Of a stretch of DNA of 64,000 nucleotides, positions 38,412 through 48,334 are shown in pieces. Each line of letters opens with the position of its first letter. The stretch's first letter is position 1. The translations under genes were made by a program, and so were the position numbers. This DNA is from Acinetobacter haemolyticus CIP 64.3 = MTCC 9819 (lineage in GTDB: Bacteria; Pseudomonadota; Gammaproteobacteria; Pseudomonadales; Moraxellaceae): positions 203,263-267,262 of the forward strand of contig NZ_KB849802.1 of assembly GCF_000369065.1 (NCBI RefSeq), in the 5' to 3' direction. The notes beneath the pieces were generated by a model. The model had not been told where the DNA came from, did no database searches, and worked only from the letters and a program-made list of their open reading frames with translations.

Positions 38412-39421
38412 AAAAACTGTTTCGGAGTAACACCGGTCCAACGCTTAAATGCTCGTCCAAATGCACTTTGGTCTGCGTAATTTAAACGCTCTGCAATCTC
38501 AGAAAATGACTTGCCTTGCTGCAAATAAAGCTTACTTTGCTCCAACCGATATTGATCTAAAATATCTTGAAAATTCAAATGATATGCTTTGAGCTGGCGT
38601 TGTAAGGTCCGTTCAGAACAATGCAAATGTTTTGCCACATAACTCGATAAAACTTCTTCTTGTTGTAATAATCCTTGCTCAATAAAGCTTTGTATTTTTT
38701 GTCTCAACTGCTGCTGTTGAATCTCGAAAGAAGTGACATGATTTAACGATTGCTGCGCCTGCGTTGATAGCACTTGATTCAATTGCTGATCAGCAGCGAT
38801 ACTTTTCGCTTTCAAAATCTGATTTGAAAAACGTATTGCATATTGCCCTGATTGAACTTGGATTGGACAGCCGTAAAATTTCTCAAAATGAAACAAAGCA
38901 GTATGTGGTGTATAGCCAAATTGAATCATTTGTGGTGGATGTAAAGTATCTTGAACAATGGATTGCGCTATCTTAAAAAGCAATGCCAAATTCAGCTCAT
39001 ACATTTCACGATAATCTGGATATGAAGCACTCCAAACAATTTGAATGTAGTCAGAAAACTGCTGGACATTGAGTTGCTCTAAATTGGTCTGCTTAAAAAT
39101 CAGAGAATAATAGCGCTGTAAAAGTTGTAATGCTTGTTGTAAGTCCAAACTGGTTGATGCTAGATATCCCATTAAGCCCAGATCTTGCAAATTGGCACGC
39201 TCTGCTAGAACTAAGGTAATTGGGCGTGAGAAATAGGGTTGAGCCGCCTGTAATAATTGAGCATAACGTTCGACATCAAAATCTTGTTGGTCAGGATTTT
39301 CAAGGCACGAATAGAAGTCTTGCCAAAGTTCAGGCACAGCAACTTTGGACAAATCAATATGTTCCTGTTGTAAAACACGATTTAACAATCGCAAATACCC
39401 AATGATAATTTTAACTGACAT
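38399..39421 (-). CDS. AraC family transcriptional regulator
   Basis: 340 residues. The N-terminal Arabinose_bd-type sensor is rich in Gln and Leu. The C-terminal HTH pair has C-S-E-R-T-L-Q-R-Q-L and I-A-E-R-L-N-Y-A-D-Q-S-A-F-G-R-A-F-K-R-W-T-G-V-T-P. It is divergent from the metal-dependent hydrolase gene across 115 bp, so that gene is the likely target. The ligand is unknown; regulators of this type often sense fatty or aromatic acids. Confidence 0.88.
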   Translation of the reverse strand: MSVKIIIGYLRLLNRVLQQEHIDLSKVAVPELWQDFYSCLENPDQQDFDVERYAQLLQAAQPYFSRPITLVLAERANLQDLGLMGYLASTSLDLQQALQLLQRYYSLIFKQTNLEQLNVQQFSDYIQIVWSASYPDYREMYELNLALLFKIAQSIVQDTLHPPQMIQFGYTPHTALFHFEKFYGCPIQVQSGQYAIRFSNQILKAKSIAADQQLNQVLSTQAQQSLNHVTSFEIQQQQLRQKIQSFIEQGLLQQEEVLSSYVAKHLHCSERTLQRQLKAYHLNFQDILDQYRLEQSKLYLQQGKSFSEIAERLNYADQSAFGRAFKRWTGVTPKQFLKTL

Positions 39422-39536
39422 ATGTCAATCTCACCCTGATCTGTCGTTATTTGTATAAAACTTGGCTGAAACTGTCAAAACTTTTCGTCGGACTTTTCCC
39501 ATACTGAATCTATGAAAAAGGCAAGGAATCGTACAA

Positions 39537-40412
39537 ATGAATGCACATGTTTCCTATCAGGTTGATCCAGTCGTTAGAACAAAATTAGATTTCCATCTAG
39601 ACCAAGCTCCTCGCTTTTGGTTTGGTGGCGATCCATTTCGTACCCGTATGTTTGATGCATTGAGCCTCACTTTTCCAGATGGTGAGCGCTATTTTATTGA
39701 ATGTGTTCGTCTATTCCGTGACAAGATTACAGATCCAAACTTACAAGAACGTGTCGCTGATTTTATCCGTCAAGAAGCTCAACACGGTATCGCTCATGAC
39801 AAAATGAATCAGATCATGAAACAACAAGGTATGCCTGTTGAGCAGTTCACTGATCGTTTAAAGAAAATTTTTAAGTTTGAATTAAAGTATCGCTCCCCTC
39901 AATACAACATCGCCATGACTGCCGCTGCAGAGCATTTAACTGCACTGATGGCAGAAACGTTCTATAGCAAAAAAGAAACTTTGGCAGAGGCGGATCCTTT
40001 CGTAAGAGCACTTTTTGCTTGGCATGCGATTGAAGAAATGGAACATCGAGATGTTGCTTTTGATGTGATGCGTGAAGTTGGTGAAGTGCCTGAAGCAACT
40101 CGTCGTTTTGCTTTAGTATTTACCACTGTACTCATGTTTGGTTTTACACTCTATCGTACTGATGTAATGTTGAAAAAAGATGGTTTTAATCTAAGGCAAC
40201 GTATTGATTTAGCGCGTAAAGGTTTGCCATGGTTCTTTGGTCGTAACGGCATTTTAACGGCAAAAAGAGCACAATATAGCGATTGGTTTAAAAAAGACTT
40301 CCATCCAAATCAACACCCTGTGATTCGTCAATACGATGTCTGGATTGATACTTTGGCTAAGACCAATGATCCAATTGCTGCGGGTGAAGCTTTTTGGCAA
40401 GCAGGCCTTTAA
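39537..40412 (+). CDS. Predicted metal-dependent hydrolase (PF10118), ferritin-like helical protein
   Basis: 291 residues. It shows a ferritin-like set of metal ligands: E-C-V-R-L-F-R-D, R-Q-E-A-Q-H, A-A-E-H-L-T-A and E-E-M-E-H-R-D-V-A-F-D, which could bind a di-iron or similar centre. PF10118/COG3687 proteins are annotated as metal-dependent hydrolases, but the name rests on little evidence; oxygenase chemistry is equally possible. AAGGA precedes the ATG. Divergent from an AraC regulator. Confidence 0.85.
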   Translation: MNAHVSYQVDPVVRTKLDFHLDQAPRFWFGGDPFRTRMFDALSLTFPDGERYFIECVRLFRDKITDPNLQERVADFIRQEAQHGIAHDKMNQIMKQQGMPVEQFTDRLKKIFKFELKYRSPQYNIAMTAAAEHLTALMAETFYSKKETLAEADPFVRALFAWHAIEEMEHRDVAFDVMREVGEVPEATRRFALVFTTVLMFGFTLYRTDVMLKKDGFNLRQRIDLARKGLPWFFGRNGILTAKRAQYSDWFKKDFHPNQHPVIRQYDVWIDTLAKTNDPIAAGEAFWQAGL

Positions 40413-40426
40413 TTTATCCTTTATCG

Positions 40427-40455
40427 AAAAATCCCCTTTAAGTTAGGGGATTTTT
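40427..40455. terminator. Bidirectional terminator
   Basis: A 10-bp AAAAATCCCC/GGGGATTTTT stem with 9-nt loop lies between convergent genes. Confidence 0.88.
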
Positions 40456-40463
40456 ATTTCTTT

Positions 40464-41459
40464 TTACCACTTCGCATAATGCTGTTCTAACAAGCCATAT
40501 TGCTGATCCAACTGCACCAATTCAATTTGTTCACGTTCTATCGTACCACTGACTTTGGCTTGCCATTGATTAAACTGACTGCCGATTAAACGTAGATTAA
40601 TATTTTCAAAACGACACCAACCTGTTTCGATGACTAAGTTTAAACAGCCACCCAAAGAACGAATCGACCACGTTTTTTCATTCTGCTGTTCAAATAAAAC
40701 ATCTGTGAGTGGATATAAACGTCCATCCACCCATAACGCATTTTCATTGCCAAAACTTTCATTGACACCTGATGCAAGATTAAGCCCAATCCGACGCCCT
40801 TGAGCATCACGAAATTGACAGGACAACCAAAACCAAGCCGTTTCTGGTCGTAAAAAACCGCAAGTATCATCTAAAGCAGCCAGACTTTGGGCATCGAACT
40901 CTATCCGTTGCTGATCAGGACTAATAAAAAATCCCTCGACCGCCAGCGTTGTTTGCTTTTGGGTGTACGTCCAACCATTAATGCCTGTCGGACTACATAA
41001 ACTCAGTGCATCTGTTCCAGCACAAAAAATACGCGCTTTCAGTTGTATCTCGCCATATTTCGTGACTTGAATATAGCGCACACCATTGGCATGTTGCATG
41101 TCAAACTGATAAGACGATTTTTTAAAATGACTTTGGCTAAATAGTGGTTGTTCATCAAGTTGTGTATTGATCGCCAAAGGTTGAATTGCATTCCACTCGA
41201 TGACTTTGCCCGATAGATGGTCGTAAACATAGAAAAAACCATGGCCAGCCCACGATAAATCAACGATCGCAATTCCAATACTAAAATGCGCATGTTGCAA
41301 ACCACAGAATTTGAATTTTTTATACTTAAGGTGCTTACGCCACCCTTTCAGCACCTGACCATAAGGTGTTTTATAAATATAGTCGTCGATATTAATTCGT
41401 GATGGTACTTGATCGAAACGCCCATAACGCGGCTGACCATTGGCTTGTATCAAATCCAT
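40464..41459 (-). CDS. DUF2804 family protein
   Basis: 331 residues, no signal peptide or membrane helix. Recognised as DUF2804 (PF10974) from the N-terminal G-R-F-D-Q-V-P ... Y-K-K-F-K-F-C-G-L-Q and the later S-G-V-N-E-S-F-G-N-E-N-A-L-W-V-D-G-R-L-Y-P-L. The sequence alternates hydrophobic and polar residues as in a beta-sandwich. Function is not known. Stand-alone gene. The 229-bp gap before the next gene shows nothing definite. Confidence 0.82.
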   Translation of the reverse strand: MDLIQANGQPRYGRFDQVPSRINIDDYIYKTPYGQVLKGWRKHLKYKKFKFCGLQHAHFSIGIAIVDLSWAGHGFFYVYDHLSGKVIEWNAIQPLAINTQLDEQPLFSQSHFKKSSYQFDMQHANGVRYIQVTKYGEIQLKARIFCAGTDALSLCSPTGINGWTYTQKQTTLAVEGFFISPDQQRIEFDAQSLAALDDTCGFLRPETAWFWLSCQFRDAQGRRIGLNLASGVNESFGNENALWVDGRLYPLTDVLFEQQNEKTWSIRSLGGCLNLVIETGWCRFENINLRLIGSQFNQWQAKVSGTIEREQIELVQLDQQYGLLEQHYAKW

Positions 41460-41688
41460 TTTTCGTTCCTTGATTTTGCAGCTTCGTGTTGCTTAATCAC
41501 ATCCAAGCCAATAATAGACGGTAAATTGTACAATTGACTATCATTTTTGCATCAATATTAATTCCTTGGATGTAACCCCCAAATCGATGTACTACCTACG
41601 CACAGCCATCATCGCTCACTATTTCATCAAAGGTTCATACTGATCTTTTATCTTTAAAAACAATCTTATACCACTTGATCAAAAAATC

Positions 41689-43464
41689 ATGAAAACACGT
41701 ACTATTTTTAAGGTAAATGCATTGTGCGTCATGTTATTGGCACTCACTGCTTGTAATGACAATGATGATAAACAGTCACCCAAAGTTGAACGTAAAAATC
41801 AAACGATTAACGTGCTTGCTTTCAACGACTTCCATGGAAATTTAGAGCCACCGAAGCGGTTTATTGAAGCTGAAGATCCACATGATCATAGTCAAACAGT
41901 ACGCATTCCCGTTGGTGGTGTCAGTTATTTTGCCGATGCAATTAAGAAACTTCGTGCCCAATATCCAAATAATGCGGTCGTTTCTGCTGGCGATTTGATT
42001 AGTGCCTCACCATTAATTTCATCACTATTTTTAGATGAACCTACCATTGAAGCAATGAATGATATTCAAATTGATTTCAATGCCGTTGGAAACCATGAGT
42101 TTGATCGTGGGACAGATGAACTTCGCCGCTTACAAAATGGTGGTTGCCAACAGTACACCACCACAAAACCTTGTCAAATTAATCCAAACTTCTCAGGAGC
42201 AAAGTTTGAATTTTTGGCAGCCAATGTTTCGATGAAAGCTGATCCCCAAAAGACGTTGTTCCCAGCTTATAAAGTCAAAACGTATGGCGGTATTCCAGTC
42301 GCCTTCATTGGTTTAACACTCGAAGCGACGCCAAGTATTGTTTCTGCGGCAGGTATTACCGATGTAAATTTCCATGACGAAGCAGATACCGTCAATGCGT
42401 TGATTCCAGAATTAAAAAAACAAGGTATTGAAGCAATTGTGATGGTGGTACACGAAGGAGTGGCTCCAAGTACCAAGTTTAATCAAAAAACATGTGAAGG
42501 TCTGAGTGGGCCACTGATCGACGTGCTTGAACGTCTCGATCCAGCCGTAGATGTCGTTGTTTCTGGTCACACCCATCAATCCTATATATGTGATTATGCA
42601 ACCAAAAATCCAGCCAAACCTTTTCTACTCACCTCAGCAGGTCAATACGGCACGATCATTACCAATATCCAACTTGAACTCGATGGAAAAACTGGTGATG
42701 TCATCAAAAAAGATGCTTCTCAAGTTCCTGTACAAAGTGAAAGCTATACCTCTGGTACAACGACAGTCAACCTCACAGATCTTTATCAAAAATTTAGCAA
42801 AACACCGAGCATTGAAGCAATTTTAGATAAATATCGCCCTGCGGTAGCGACCATTTCTGCACGTGTGGTCGGCTCAGCAACCAGTGTAATTGATCGCAAT
42901 CGTACTGAGAGCGGCGAAACTGCGTTGGGTAATTTGATTGCAGATGCGCAACAAGCAGCAGCGCTTGCAGCCAGCAACCAAGGATCAGATTTTACCTTGA
43001 TGAATCCGGGCGGCGTCCGCGCAGATCTATTGATAAATAGCAATAATCAAATCACCTTTGGGGATGTGTTCAGTGTCCAACCCTTTGGAAATTCGTTGGT
43101 CACACTCAGCTTAACAGGCAAACAAATCCGTGAACTATTAGAACAACAATGGTCTGGGGCAAATGCAGGCACTCCTCGAATACTACAACCATCGAAAGAA
43201 TTGAGTTATTCCTATAAACAAGATGCTTCAGTATCACCTCGTGCTAGCAATATTATGATTGCTGGACAAGCATTGGTCGATACCCAGACTTATCGCGTTA
43301 CTGTGAACAGCTTTATTGCCGATGGTGGTGATAACTTCACGGTTTTAAAACAGGGTAAAAATCCTATTGGGGGAGGTCAAGATATTGACGTGTTAGAGCG
43401 TTATATCAGCCAGAACTCTCCACTGACCGCACCAAAGACAGATCGAATCAAACTAATCCCATAG
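41689..43464 (+). CDS. 5'-nucleotidase / 2',3'-cyclic phosphodiesterase family lipoprotein (UshA-like)
   Basis: 591 residues. A signal sequence ends in the lipobox L-T-A-C22. The metallophosphatase domain shows N-D-F-H-G-N (Asp47, His49), S-A-G-D-L-I, V-G-N-H-E-F-D and S-G-H-T-H-Q. The C-terminal 5'-nucleotidase domain has N-L-I-A-D-A, N-P-G-G-V-R and F-I-A-D-G-G-D-N-F. It hydrolyses extracellular nucleotides for salvage of nucleosides and phosphate. Anchored to a membrane, unlike free periplasmic UshA. Confidence 0.93.
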   Translation: MKTRTIFKVNALCVMLLALTACNDNDDKQSPKVERKNQTINVLAFNDFHGNLEPPKRFIEAEDPHDHSQTVRIPVGGVSYFADAIKKLRAQYPNNAVVSAGDLISASPLISSLFLDEPTIEAMNDIQIDFNAVGNHEFDRGTDELRRLQNGGCQQYTTTKPCQINPNFSGAKFEFLAANVSMKADPQKTLFPAYKVKTYGGIPVAFIGLTLEATPSIVSAAGITDVNFHDEADTVNALIPELKKQGIEAIVMVVHEGVAPSTKFNQKTCEGLSGPLIDVLERLDPAVDVVVSGHTHQSYICDYATKNPAKPFLLTSAGQYGTIITNIQLELDGKTGDVIKKDASQVPVQSESYTSGTTTVNLTDLYQKFSKTPSIEAILDKYRPAVATISARVVGSATSVIDRNRTESGETALGNLIADAQQAAALAASNQGSDFTLMNPGGVRADLLINSNNQITFGDVFSVQPFGNSLVTLSLTGKQIRELLEQQWSGANAGTPRILQPSKELSYSYKQDASVSPRASNIMIAGQALVDTQTYRVTVNSFIADGGDNFTVLKQGKNPIGGGQDIDVLERYISQNSPLTAPKTDRIKLIP

Positions 43465-43470
43465 CTCTAC

Positions 43471-43504
43471 AAAAAATAGGGAGGCAAATGCCTCCCTATT
43501 TTTT
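43471..43504. terminator. Bidirectional terminator
   Basis: A perfect 15-bp stem with AAAT loop, A6 and T6, lies between convergent nucleotidase and trpB genes. Confidence 0.92.
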
Positions 43505-43513
43505 CAGTGAGAT

Positions 43514-44758
43514 TTACATCTCAACCATTTCAACACCATCAATACGTGCAACCGTCATCAAGTCTTTATCACCACGGCCTGAAACCGTTGCAATAATGAT
43601 CTGATCCTTTGACATGGTTGGCGCAAGTTTGGTGACATAAGCCATCGCATGTGAGCTTTCTAGCGCAGGAATAATCCCTTCAATCTTAGTCAAATCACGG
43701 AAACCTTGTAAGGCCTCATCATCATTAATTGGCACATATTCCACACGGTTCATATCTTTGAGGAAACTATGCTCAGGACCTACGCCTGGATAATCCAGAC
43801 CCGCAGAAATACTGTGTGTTTCAATGATCTGACCTTGCGCATCTGACATCAAATAAGTACGGTTACCATGTAAAACACCCACATGACCAGCATTCAATGG
43901 CGCAGAGTGTTTACCCGTTTCAATGCCATAACCTGCGGCTTCAACACCATACATTTTCACATCTTGATCATTCAAGAATGGATAGAACAAGCCCATCGCA
44001 TTTGAACCACCACCCACACAAGCGACCAAAGCATCAGGTAAACGCCCTGCTTGCTCTTGGATTTGACGGCGCGCTTCACGACCAATAATCGACTGGAAAT
44101 CACGTACAAGTTGCGGATATGGATGTGGCCCTGCAACCGTTCCAATCACATAATAGGTGCTATCAACATTGGTTACCCAGTCACGCATCGCTTCATTCAT
44201 GGCATCTTTCAATGTTTTTGAACCACTTTGCACTGGAACTACGGTCGCACCCAACAAACGCATACGGTATACATTCATGGCTTGACGTTTTACGTCTTCA
44301 GCGCCCATATACACCACACATTCCATGCCCAACCGTGCGGCGATTGTAGCTGTCGCCACACCGTGTTGACCTGCACCTGTTTCCGCGATGATACGCTTCT
44401 TGCCTGACAACTTTGCCAATAACGCTTGACCAATGGTGTTGTTCACTTTGTGCGAACCTGTATGATTCAGGTCTTCACGTTTCAGGTAAATTTGCGCACC
44501 ACCGAGGTGCTGGGACCATCGCTCAGCATAATAAAGAGGACTAGGACGACCAACATAAAACGCAAGATCACGATCAAACTCTGCTAGAAACTGAGCATCA
44601 TTTTTCATACGACCATAAAGACTTTCTAAGTCTTCAAGTGCAGCCATAAGCGTTTCTGACACAAAACGCCCACCATGAATACCAAAATGCCCTTGAGCAT
44701 CTGGAAACTGGGTGTAGTCAATCGCCTGATTTTGTTGACTAAGGTTTTGCTGATCCAC
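43514..44758 (-). CDS. trpB: Tryptophan synthase beta chain
   Basis: 414 residues from a GTG at 44758. The GTG is preferred over an ATG 27 bases upstream because AGGAG lies 6 bases before it. The PLP lysine is Lys104 in H-T-G-S-H-K-V-N-N; the phosphate-binding loop is G-G-G-S-N-A-M-G. It joins indole with serine to make tryptophan. The start lies inside trpF (20-bp overlap), suggesting coupled translation. Its partner TrpA is encoded about 7 kb away. Confidence 0.96.
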   Translation of the reverse strand: MDQQNLSQQNQAIDYTQFPDAQGHFGIHGGRFVSETLMAALEDLESLYGRMKNDAQFLAEFDRDLAFYVGRPSPLYYAERWSQHLGGAQIYLKREDLNHTGSHKVNNTIGQALLAKLSGKKRIIAETGAGQHGVATATIAARLGMECVVYMGAEDVKRQAMNVYRMRLLGATVVPVQSGSKTLKDAMNEAMRDWVTNVDSTYYVIGTVAGPHPYPQLVRDFQSIIGREARRQIQEQAGRLPDALVACVGGGSNAMGLFYPFLNDQDVKMYGVEAAGYGIETGKHSAPLNAGHVGVLHGNRTYLMSDAQGQIIETHSISAGLDYPGVGPEHSFLKDMNRVEYVPINDDEALQGFRDLTKIEGIIPALESSHAMAYVTKLAPTMSKDQIIIATVSGRGDKDLMTVARIDGVEMVEM

Positions 44759-45398
44759 GTTGGACTCCTTGCATAAATTTTTCAATGAGTTGTTGGTCTT
44801 TTATACCTTTTGCGGACTCGACGCCTCCGCTGACATCTACAGCAAAAGCCGCTGTAGTATCAATAGCTTCACTCACATTTTCAGGGGTTAAGCCCCCTGC
44901 CAAGATTAGTGGAATTTCAATTTGAGGGAATTTATTCCAATCAAAGCAATGACCAGTGCCACCTTTTAATTCAGGATGCCATGCATCCAAGAGAACAGCA
45001 CTAGCTCCGACAGCTTGATAACGTTGAATTTCGGTCAAAATATCTAAATCAGGTTTAACCTGAATCGCTTTGTACCAACGACGTTTACATTGCTGAGCAA
45101 TCTGTTGGCACTGTTCAGGAGTTTCATCTCCATGCAGTTGTAATACATCCAAAGGAACTGAATCAAGCACTGTTTGTATTTCTTCTACGCTTGCATTTAC
45201 AAATAAACCAACCAACTGAACATAAGCGGGTACTGCATTTGCCAATACCTTTGCTTGTTCAATACTGACATGACGAGGGCTTGGCGGAAAAAATACAAAA
45301 CCGATTGCATCCGCCCCTGCTTGTACTACAGCTTGAACATCTTGTAGTCGAGTAATACCACAAATTTTGGCGCGAGTTCGCAGTTGATGTTGGCGCAT
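44739..45398 (-). CDS. trpF: Phosphoribosylanthranilate isomerase
   Basis: 219 residues. Motifs K-I-C-G-I-T-R (catalytic Cys), F-V-F-F-P-P-S-P-R and Q-L-H-G-D-E, and the C-terminal [10 protein letters not shown] and D-V-S-G-G-V-E, are all family signatures. It performs the Amadori rearrangement in tryptophan synthesis. First gene of trpF-trpB; its promoter must lie in the gap shared with the B12 riboswitch transcript. Confidence 0.96.
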   Translation of the reverse strand: MRQHQLRTRAKICGITRLQDVQAVVQAGADAIGFVFFPPSPRHVSIEQAKVLANAVPAYVQLVGLFVNASVEEIQTVLDSVPLDVLQLHGDETPEQCQQIAQQCKRRWYKAIQVKPDLDILTEIQRYQAVGASAVLLDAWHPELKGGTGHCFDWNKFPQIEIPLILAGGLTPENVSEAIDTTAAFAVDVSGGVESAKGIKDQQLIEKFMQGVQRGSAKP

Positions 45399-45488
45399 GC
45401 TCTGTCCAATTTTAATTTGAATATTTTAAAACTTTCGCATTGTAAAGCAATTTGACCCAGTTGGGGGAAAGTTGATTTCGAAATGCAA

Positions 45489-45517
45489 TTGTTTAAAAAA
45501 CGTTAACACTTTATACT
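45489..45517 (+). promoter_or_regulatory. Sigma-70 promoter of the btuB riboswitch transcript
   Basis: A TTGTTT -35 and TATACT -10 are separated by exactly 17 bp. Transcription would start near 45524, just before the riboswitch. Confidence 0.65.
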
Positions 45518-45539
45518 TTGCGTAATCTTGCAACAAGTC

Positions 45540-45715
45540 TAAAGCAAATTCTTTTGCTTATAGGGAAGTTGGTGGAATTCCAACACTGCCCTCGCAACGG
45601 TAACACCGTATTATTAATCTTAGCTAAACGCCAAATCACTGCATCTGAATGATGTGGGAAGATGATTAATAGCATCATTCTTGTGATGATATAGTGAAGT
45701 CCGGAGACCTGCTTG
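45540..45715 (+). ncRNA. Cobalamin (AdoCbl) riboswitch
   Basis: The conserved core is clear: GGGAA-x-x-x-GGTG-x-AA-x-x-CC (45563-45580), CTGCCC-x-CGCAACGG (45585-45600) and the B12 box AGTCCGGAGACCTGC (45698-45712). It lies upstream of btuB on the same strand. A CATTCAC/GTGAATG hairpin (45735-45753) directly before the Shine-Dalgarno GGAG is the likely expression platform, so control is probably of translation initiation. B12 binding should lower BtuB synthesis. Confidence 0.95.
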
Positions 45716-45765
45716 TTGTTTATTTCCACATTATCATTCACGACGGGTGAATGTCTGGAGTACGC

Positions 45766-47622
45766 ATGTCTACTGTCTTTCAACCAACTCGCCTCGTTGG
45801 TGCTATCGCTATTGCGATGGGGTTTTCTTCACCTGCTTTTGCTCAAGAGCAATCAACAAATAAAACTGCAACGTTAGATACAATTGTTGTAACTGCTTCT
45901 CGTAGTGAACAAAAAATTAGCGAAGTTCCAGCGCGCATCAATATTATTGAACCGAAGATTCTTGAGCAATCTCCTATTGCTTCTTTACCGCAATTATTAC
46001 AAACAGATGCTTCGATCAATATGGTACAAAGCGGTGGCTATGGGCAATATACGGAAATTTTCTTACGCGGCACTAAAACAAATCAAACCCTATTATTAAG
46101 AGATGGGGTCCGTCTTAACTCAAATACATCTGGCGCAGCATCATTACCATTTATCGATACGACTGATATTAAACAAATTGAAGTGTTAAAAGGTCCAGCA
46201 TCTGTTCTATATGGTGCAGATGCGATAGGTGGTGTAATTCAGTTGATCTCAAAAACTCCAGAAAAAAACTCAGCATTTGTTACTGGTGAAATTGGCGAGA
46301 ACAAAACGTATAAATCAGTCATTGGTGCAGATCTTGCTGAAAATGGTTTTTATGCTCAAATTCGTGGGCAACGCTTAGAAACTGATGGCACTCCAGTGAC
46401 TGATGCAAAAGACAATAAAAAAGCGAGCTTTGATCAAAAAGGCTATAGTGCAAAATTTGGTGTTGAAAAAGAGCAATTTGCAGCGTCTGTCGACTATAGT
46501 GAAAACGAAGGCTATAGTGACTATGACAACTATGGCAACTTAGTTTCTCAAGACTTCAAAAATGAAGTGATTAACATAAAAGGTCGTGTAAATATTCTTG
46601 ATAATGTAGCTATTCACGCTCGCTTATCTCAGTTCAAAGATGATTTGAACCAAAATAACTCACCAGACTACGTTTACAGCACTACACAAGAAGCTGAACT
46701 TTATACGAAATTGCAAATGACCCCTACTCAAAATATTTTAGTGGGTTCAACATACAAAGATATTAAAGGTGATGTGTACTCAAAAAATCTTTGGGGTGGA
46801 GAAGACGTTAAATACAAAGAATCTGTAGATACCGTCGGTTATTTTCTCCAGCATCAATATCAACAAAATGGTATAGAAACTCAAGTTGGTGTTCGTGTTG
46901 AAGATAACGAAAAGTTTGGCTCACATACCGTAGGTCAAGGTGCGATCAGATACCAAATATTACCACTTACAAGTGTTTATGCGAATATTGGTTCTGCATT
47001 CCGTGCTCCAACCACAAATGATTTATATGCAATGTCTTGGGGTGCTAATCCTGACCTAAAACCAGAAGAAAGTTTTTCTTATGAAATTGGTGTGGATCAA
47101 AAACTAAACTACGGTATTGATTTAGGTTTATCTGTTTACCGTAATAAAGTTGATAATTTAATTAGCCTCCAAGCAGGTAAGCTAATCAATGTTAACAAGG
47201 CAACGTTCACAGGTGGCGAAGCGTCATTTAAATGGCAACAGGATGAATTGTTTTTAAATACAACATATGCCTACGTTCAAGCCAAAGATGACGAAACAAA
47301 TAAAGAGTTAAATCGCCGCCCGAAACAAAGTTTGACTTTAACCACTGGTTGGGATGATGGAATCTACGGTATTTCAGCATCTATCGTTGCTAAATCTAAA
47401 TCTAAAGATTTTGCAGACTGGCCTTCCACAACCCCAACCACAACACCAGGTTATGTTACGACTAACGTAAATGCATATTGGCAGCCGACACAAATGATAA
47501 AAATCTTTACTAATATCGAAAATATCGGTGATGTAAACTACAAAACTGCTTATAACGGCAATGGTGTGTATTACATCAATGGCGGCCGTCAAGCTTCAGC
47601 AGGAGTCACCTTCCGTTATTAA
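45766..47622 (+). CDS. btuB: TonB-dependent vitamin B12 receptor
   Basis: 618 residues from the ATG at 45766, 5 bases after GGAG; an ATG 15 bases upstream is discounted because it overlaps that Shine-Dalgarno. The signal peptide ends A-F-A before Q-E. The TonB box L-D-T-I-V-V-T-A-S follows at about 37-45, then the plug domain (V-L-K-G-P-A-S-V-L-Y-G-A-D-A-I-G-G) and a 22-strand barrel ending in T-F-R-Y. It imports cobalamin across the outer membrane. The riboswitch and the downstream adenosyltransferase confirm the substrate. Confidence 0.94.
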   Translation: MSTVFQPTRLVGAIAIAMGFSSPAFAQEQSTNKTATLDTIVVTASRSEQKISEVPARINIIEPKILEQSPIASLPQLLQTDASINMVQSGGYGQYTEIFLRGTKTNQTLLLRDGVRLNSNTSGAASLPFIDTTDIKQIEVLKGPASVLYGADAIGGVIQLISKTPEKNSAFVTGEIGENKTYKSVIGADLAENGFYAQIRGQRLETDGTPVTDAKDNKKASFDQKGYSAKFGVEKEQFAASVDYSENEGYSDYDNYGNLVSQDFKNEVINIKGRVNILDNVAIHARLSQFKDDLNQNNSPDYVYSTTQEAELYTKLQMTPTQNILVGSTYKDIKGDVYSKNLWGGEDVKYKESVDTVGYFLQHQYQQNGIETQVGVRVEDNEKFGSHTVGQGAIRYQILPLTSVYANIGSAFRAPTTNDLYAMSWGANPDLKPEESFSYEIGVDQKLNYGIDLGLSVYRNKVDNLISLQAGKLINVNKATFTGGEASFKWQQDELFLNTTYAYVQAKDDETNKELNRRPKQSLTLTTGWDDGIYGISASIVAKSKSKDFADWPSTTPTTTPGYVTTNVNAYWQPTQMIKIFTNIENIGDVNYKTAYNGNGVYYINGGRQASAGVTFRY

Positions 47623-47665
47623 TCGTGCGCTAAAATAATAAAAACATTTTCTTCACTCCAGTTTC

Positions 47666-47700
47666 GGGGTAATGTTCTGACCGACATTATCCCCTTTTTA
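47666..47700 (+). terminator. Terminator after btuB
   Basis: GGGGTAATGT pairs with ACATTATCCCC (one bulge), followed by T5. It may allow some read-through into the adenosyltransferase gene. Confidence 0.7.
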
Positions 47701-47725
47701 TTTTCAGGATCAGAGAAACAAAACT

Positions 47726-48313
47726 ATGGGACATCGTTTAAGTAAAATCTATACACGTACAGGTGACTCAGGTACCACAGGTCTGGGAGATGGTTCCCGC
47801 GTTGCAAAAGATGATTTACGCATTGCTGCGCTCGGTGATGTCGATGAACTCAATGCAACTATTGGTGTACTTCGCGCACAAATCAGTGCCAGCCAAATTG
47901 AAAATAAAGCGCATTGGGATAAAAGTTTAAGCTTGATTCAACATTGGTTATTTGATTTAGGCGGTGAAGTCTGCATTCCAAACTATCATTTACTTCAACC
48001 CGTATGTATCGATTTTCTGGAACAAGAAATTGATCACATGAATGAGTCTTTACCGATGTTAAAAGACTTCATTTTACCATCAGGAAGTTTGGCATGTAGC
48101 TATGCACATCAAGCCCGTGCAGTATGTCGTCGTGCTGAACGTGCTTTATTGTCGGTACACAATCGTGACCAAAATATCCAAGCCACAGCCTTACAATTAC
48201 TGAATCGTTTATCCGACTGGTTGTTTGTTGCCTCACGTGCCTTGCAACGTGCCGAAGGTGGTAACGAAGTGCTGTGGCAAAAAAACATTAATGACAGTAT
48301 CGATCCAGCATAA
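47726..48313 (+). CDS. Cob(I)alamin adenosyltransferase, PduO type
   Basis: 195 residues. The N-terminal ATP-binding motif is Y-T-R-T-G-D-S-G-T-T-G-L-G-D-G; D-V-D-E-L-N-A-T-I-G and R-A-V-C-R-R-A-E-R follow, and N-R-L-S-D-W-L-F-V-A-S-R closes the family set. It converts imported cobalamin to adenosylcobalamin, the coenzyme and the riboswitch ligand. It lies right after btuB, so uptake and activation are neighbours. Confidence 0.95.
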   Translation: MGHRLSKIYTRTGDSGTTGLGDGSRVAKDDLRIAALGDVDELNATIGVLRAQISASQIENKAHWDKSLSLIQHWLFDLGGEVCIPNYHLLQPVCIDFLEQEIDHMNESLPMLKDFILPSGSLACSYAHQARAVCRRAERALLSVHNRDQNIQATALQLLNRLSDWLFVASRALQRAEGGNEVLWQKNINDSIDPA

Positions 48314-48334
48314 CTATTTCCAAGGTGAATAAAG

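Noticed and set aside
45511..45783. 90-residue minus-strand frame across the btuB leader
   Set aside because: It lies opposite the conserved riboswitch and has no coding features.
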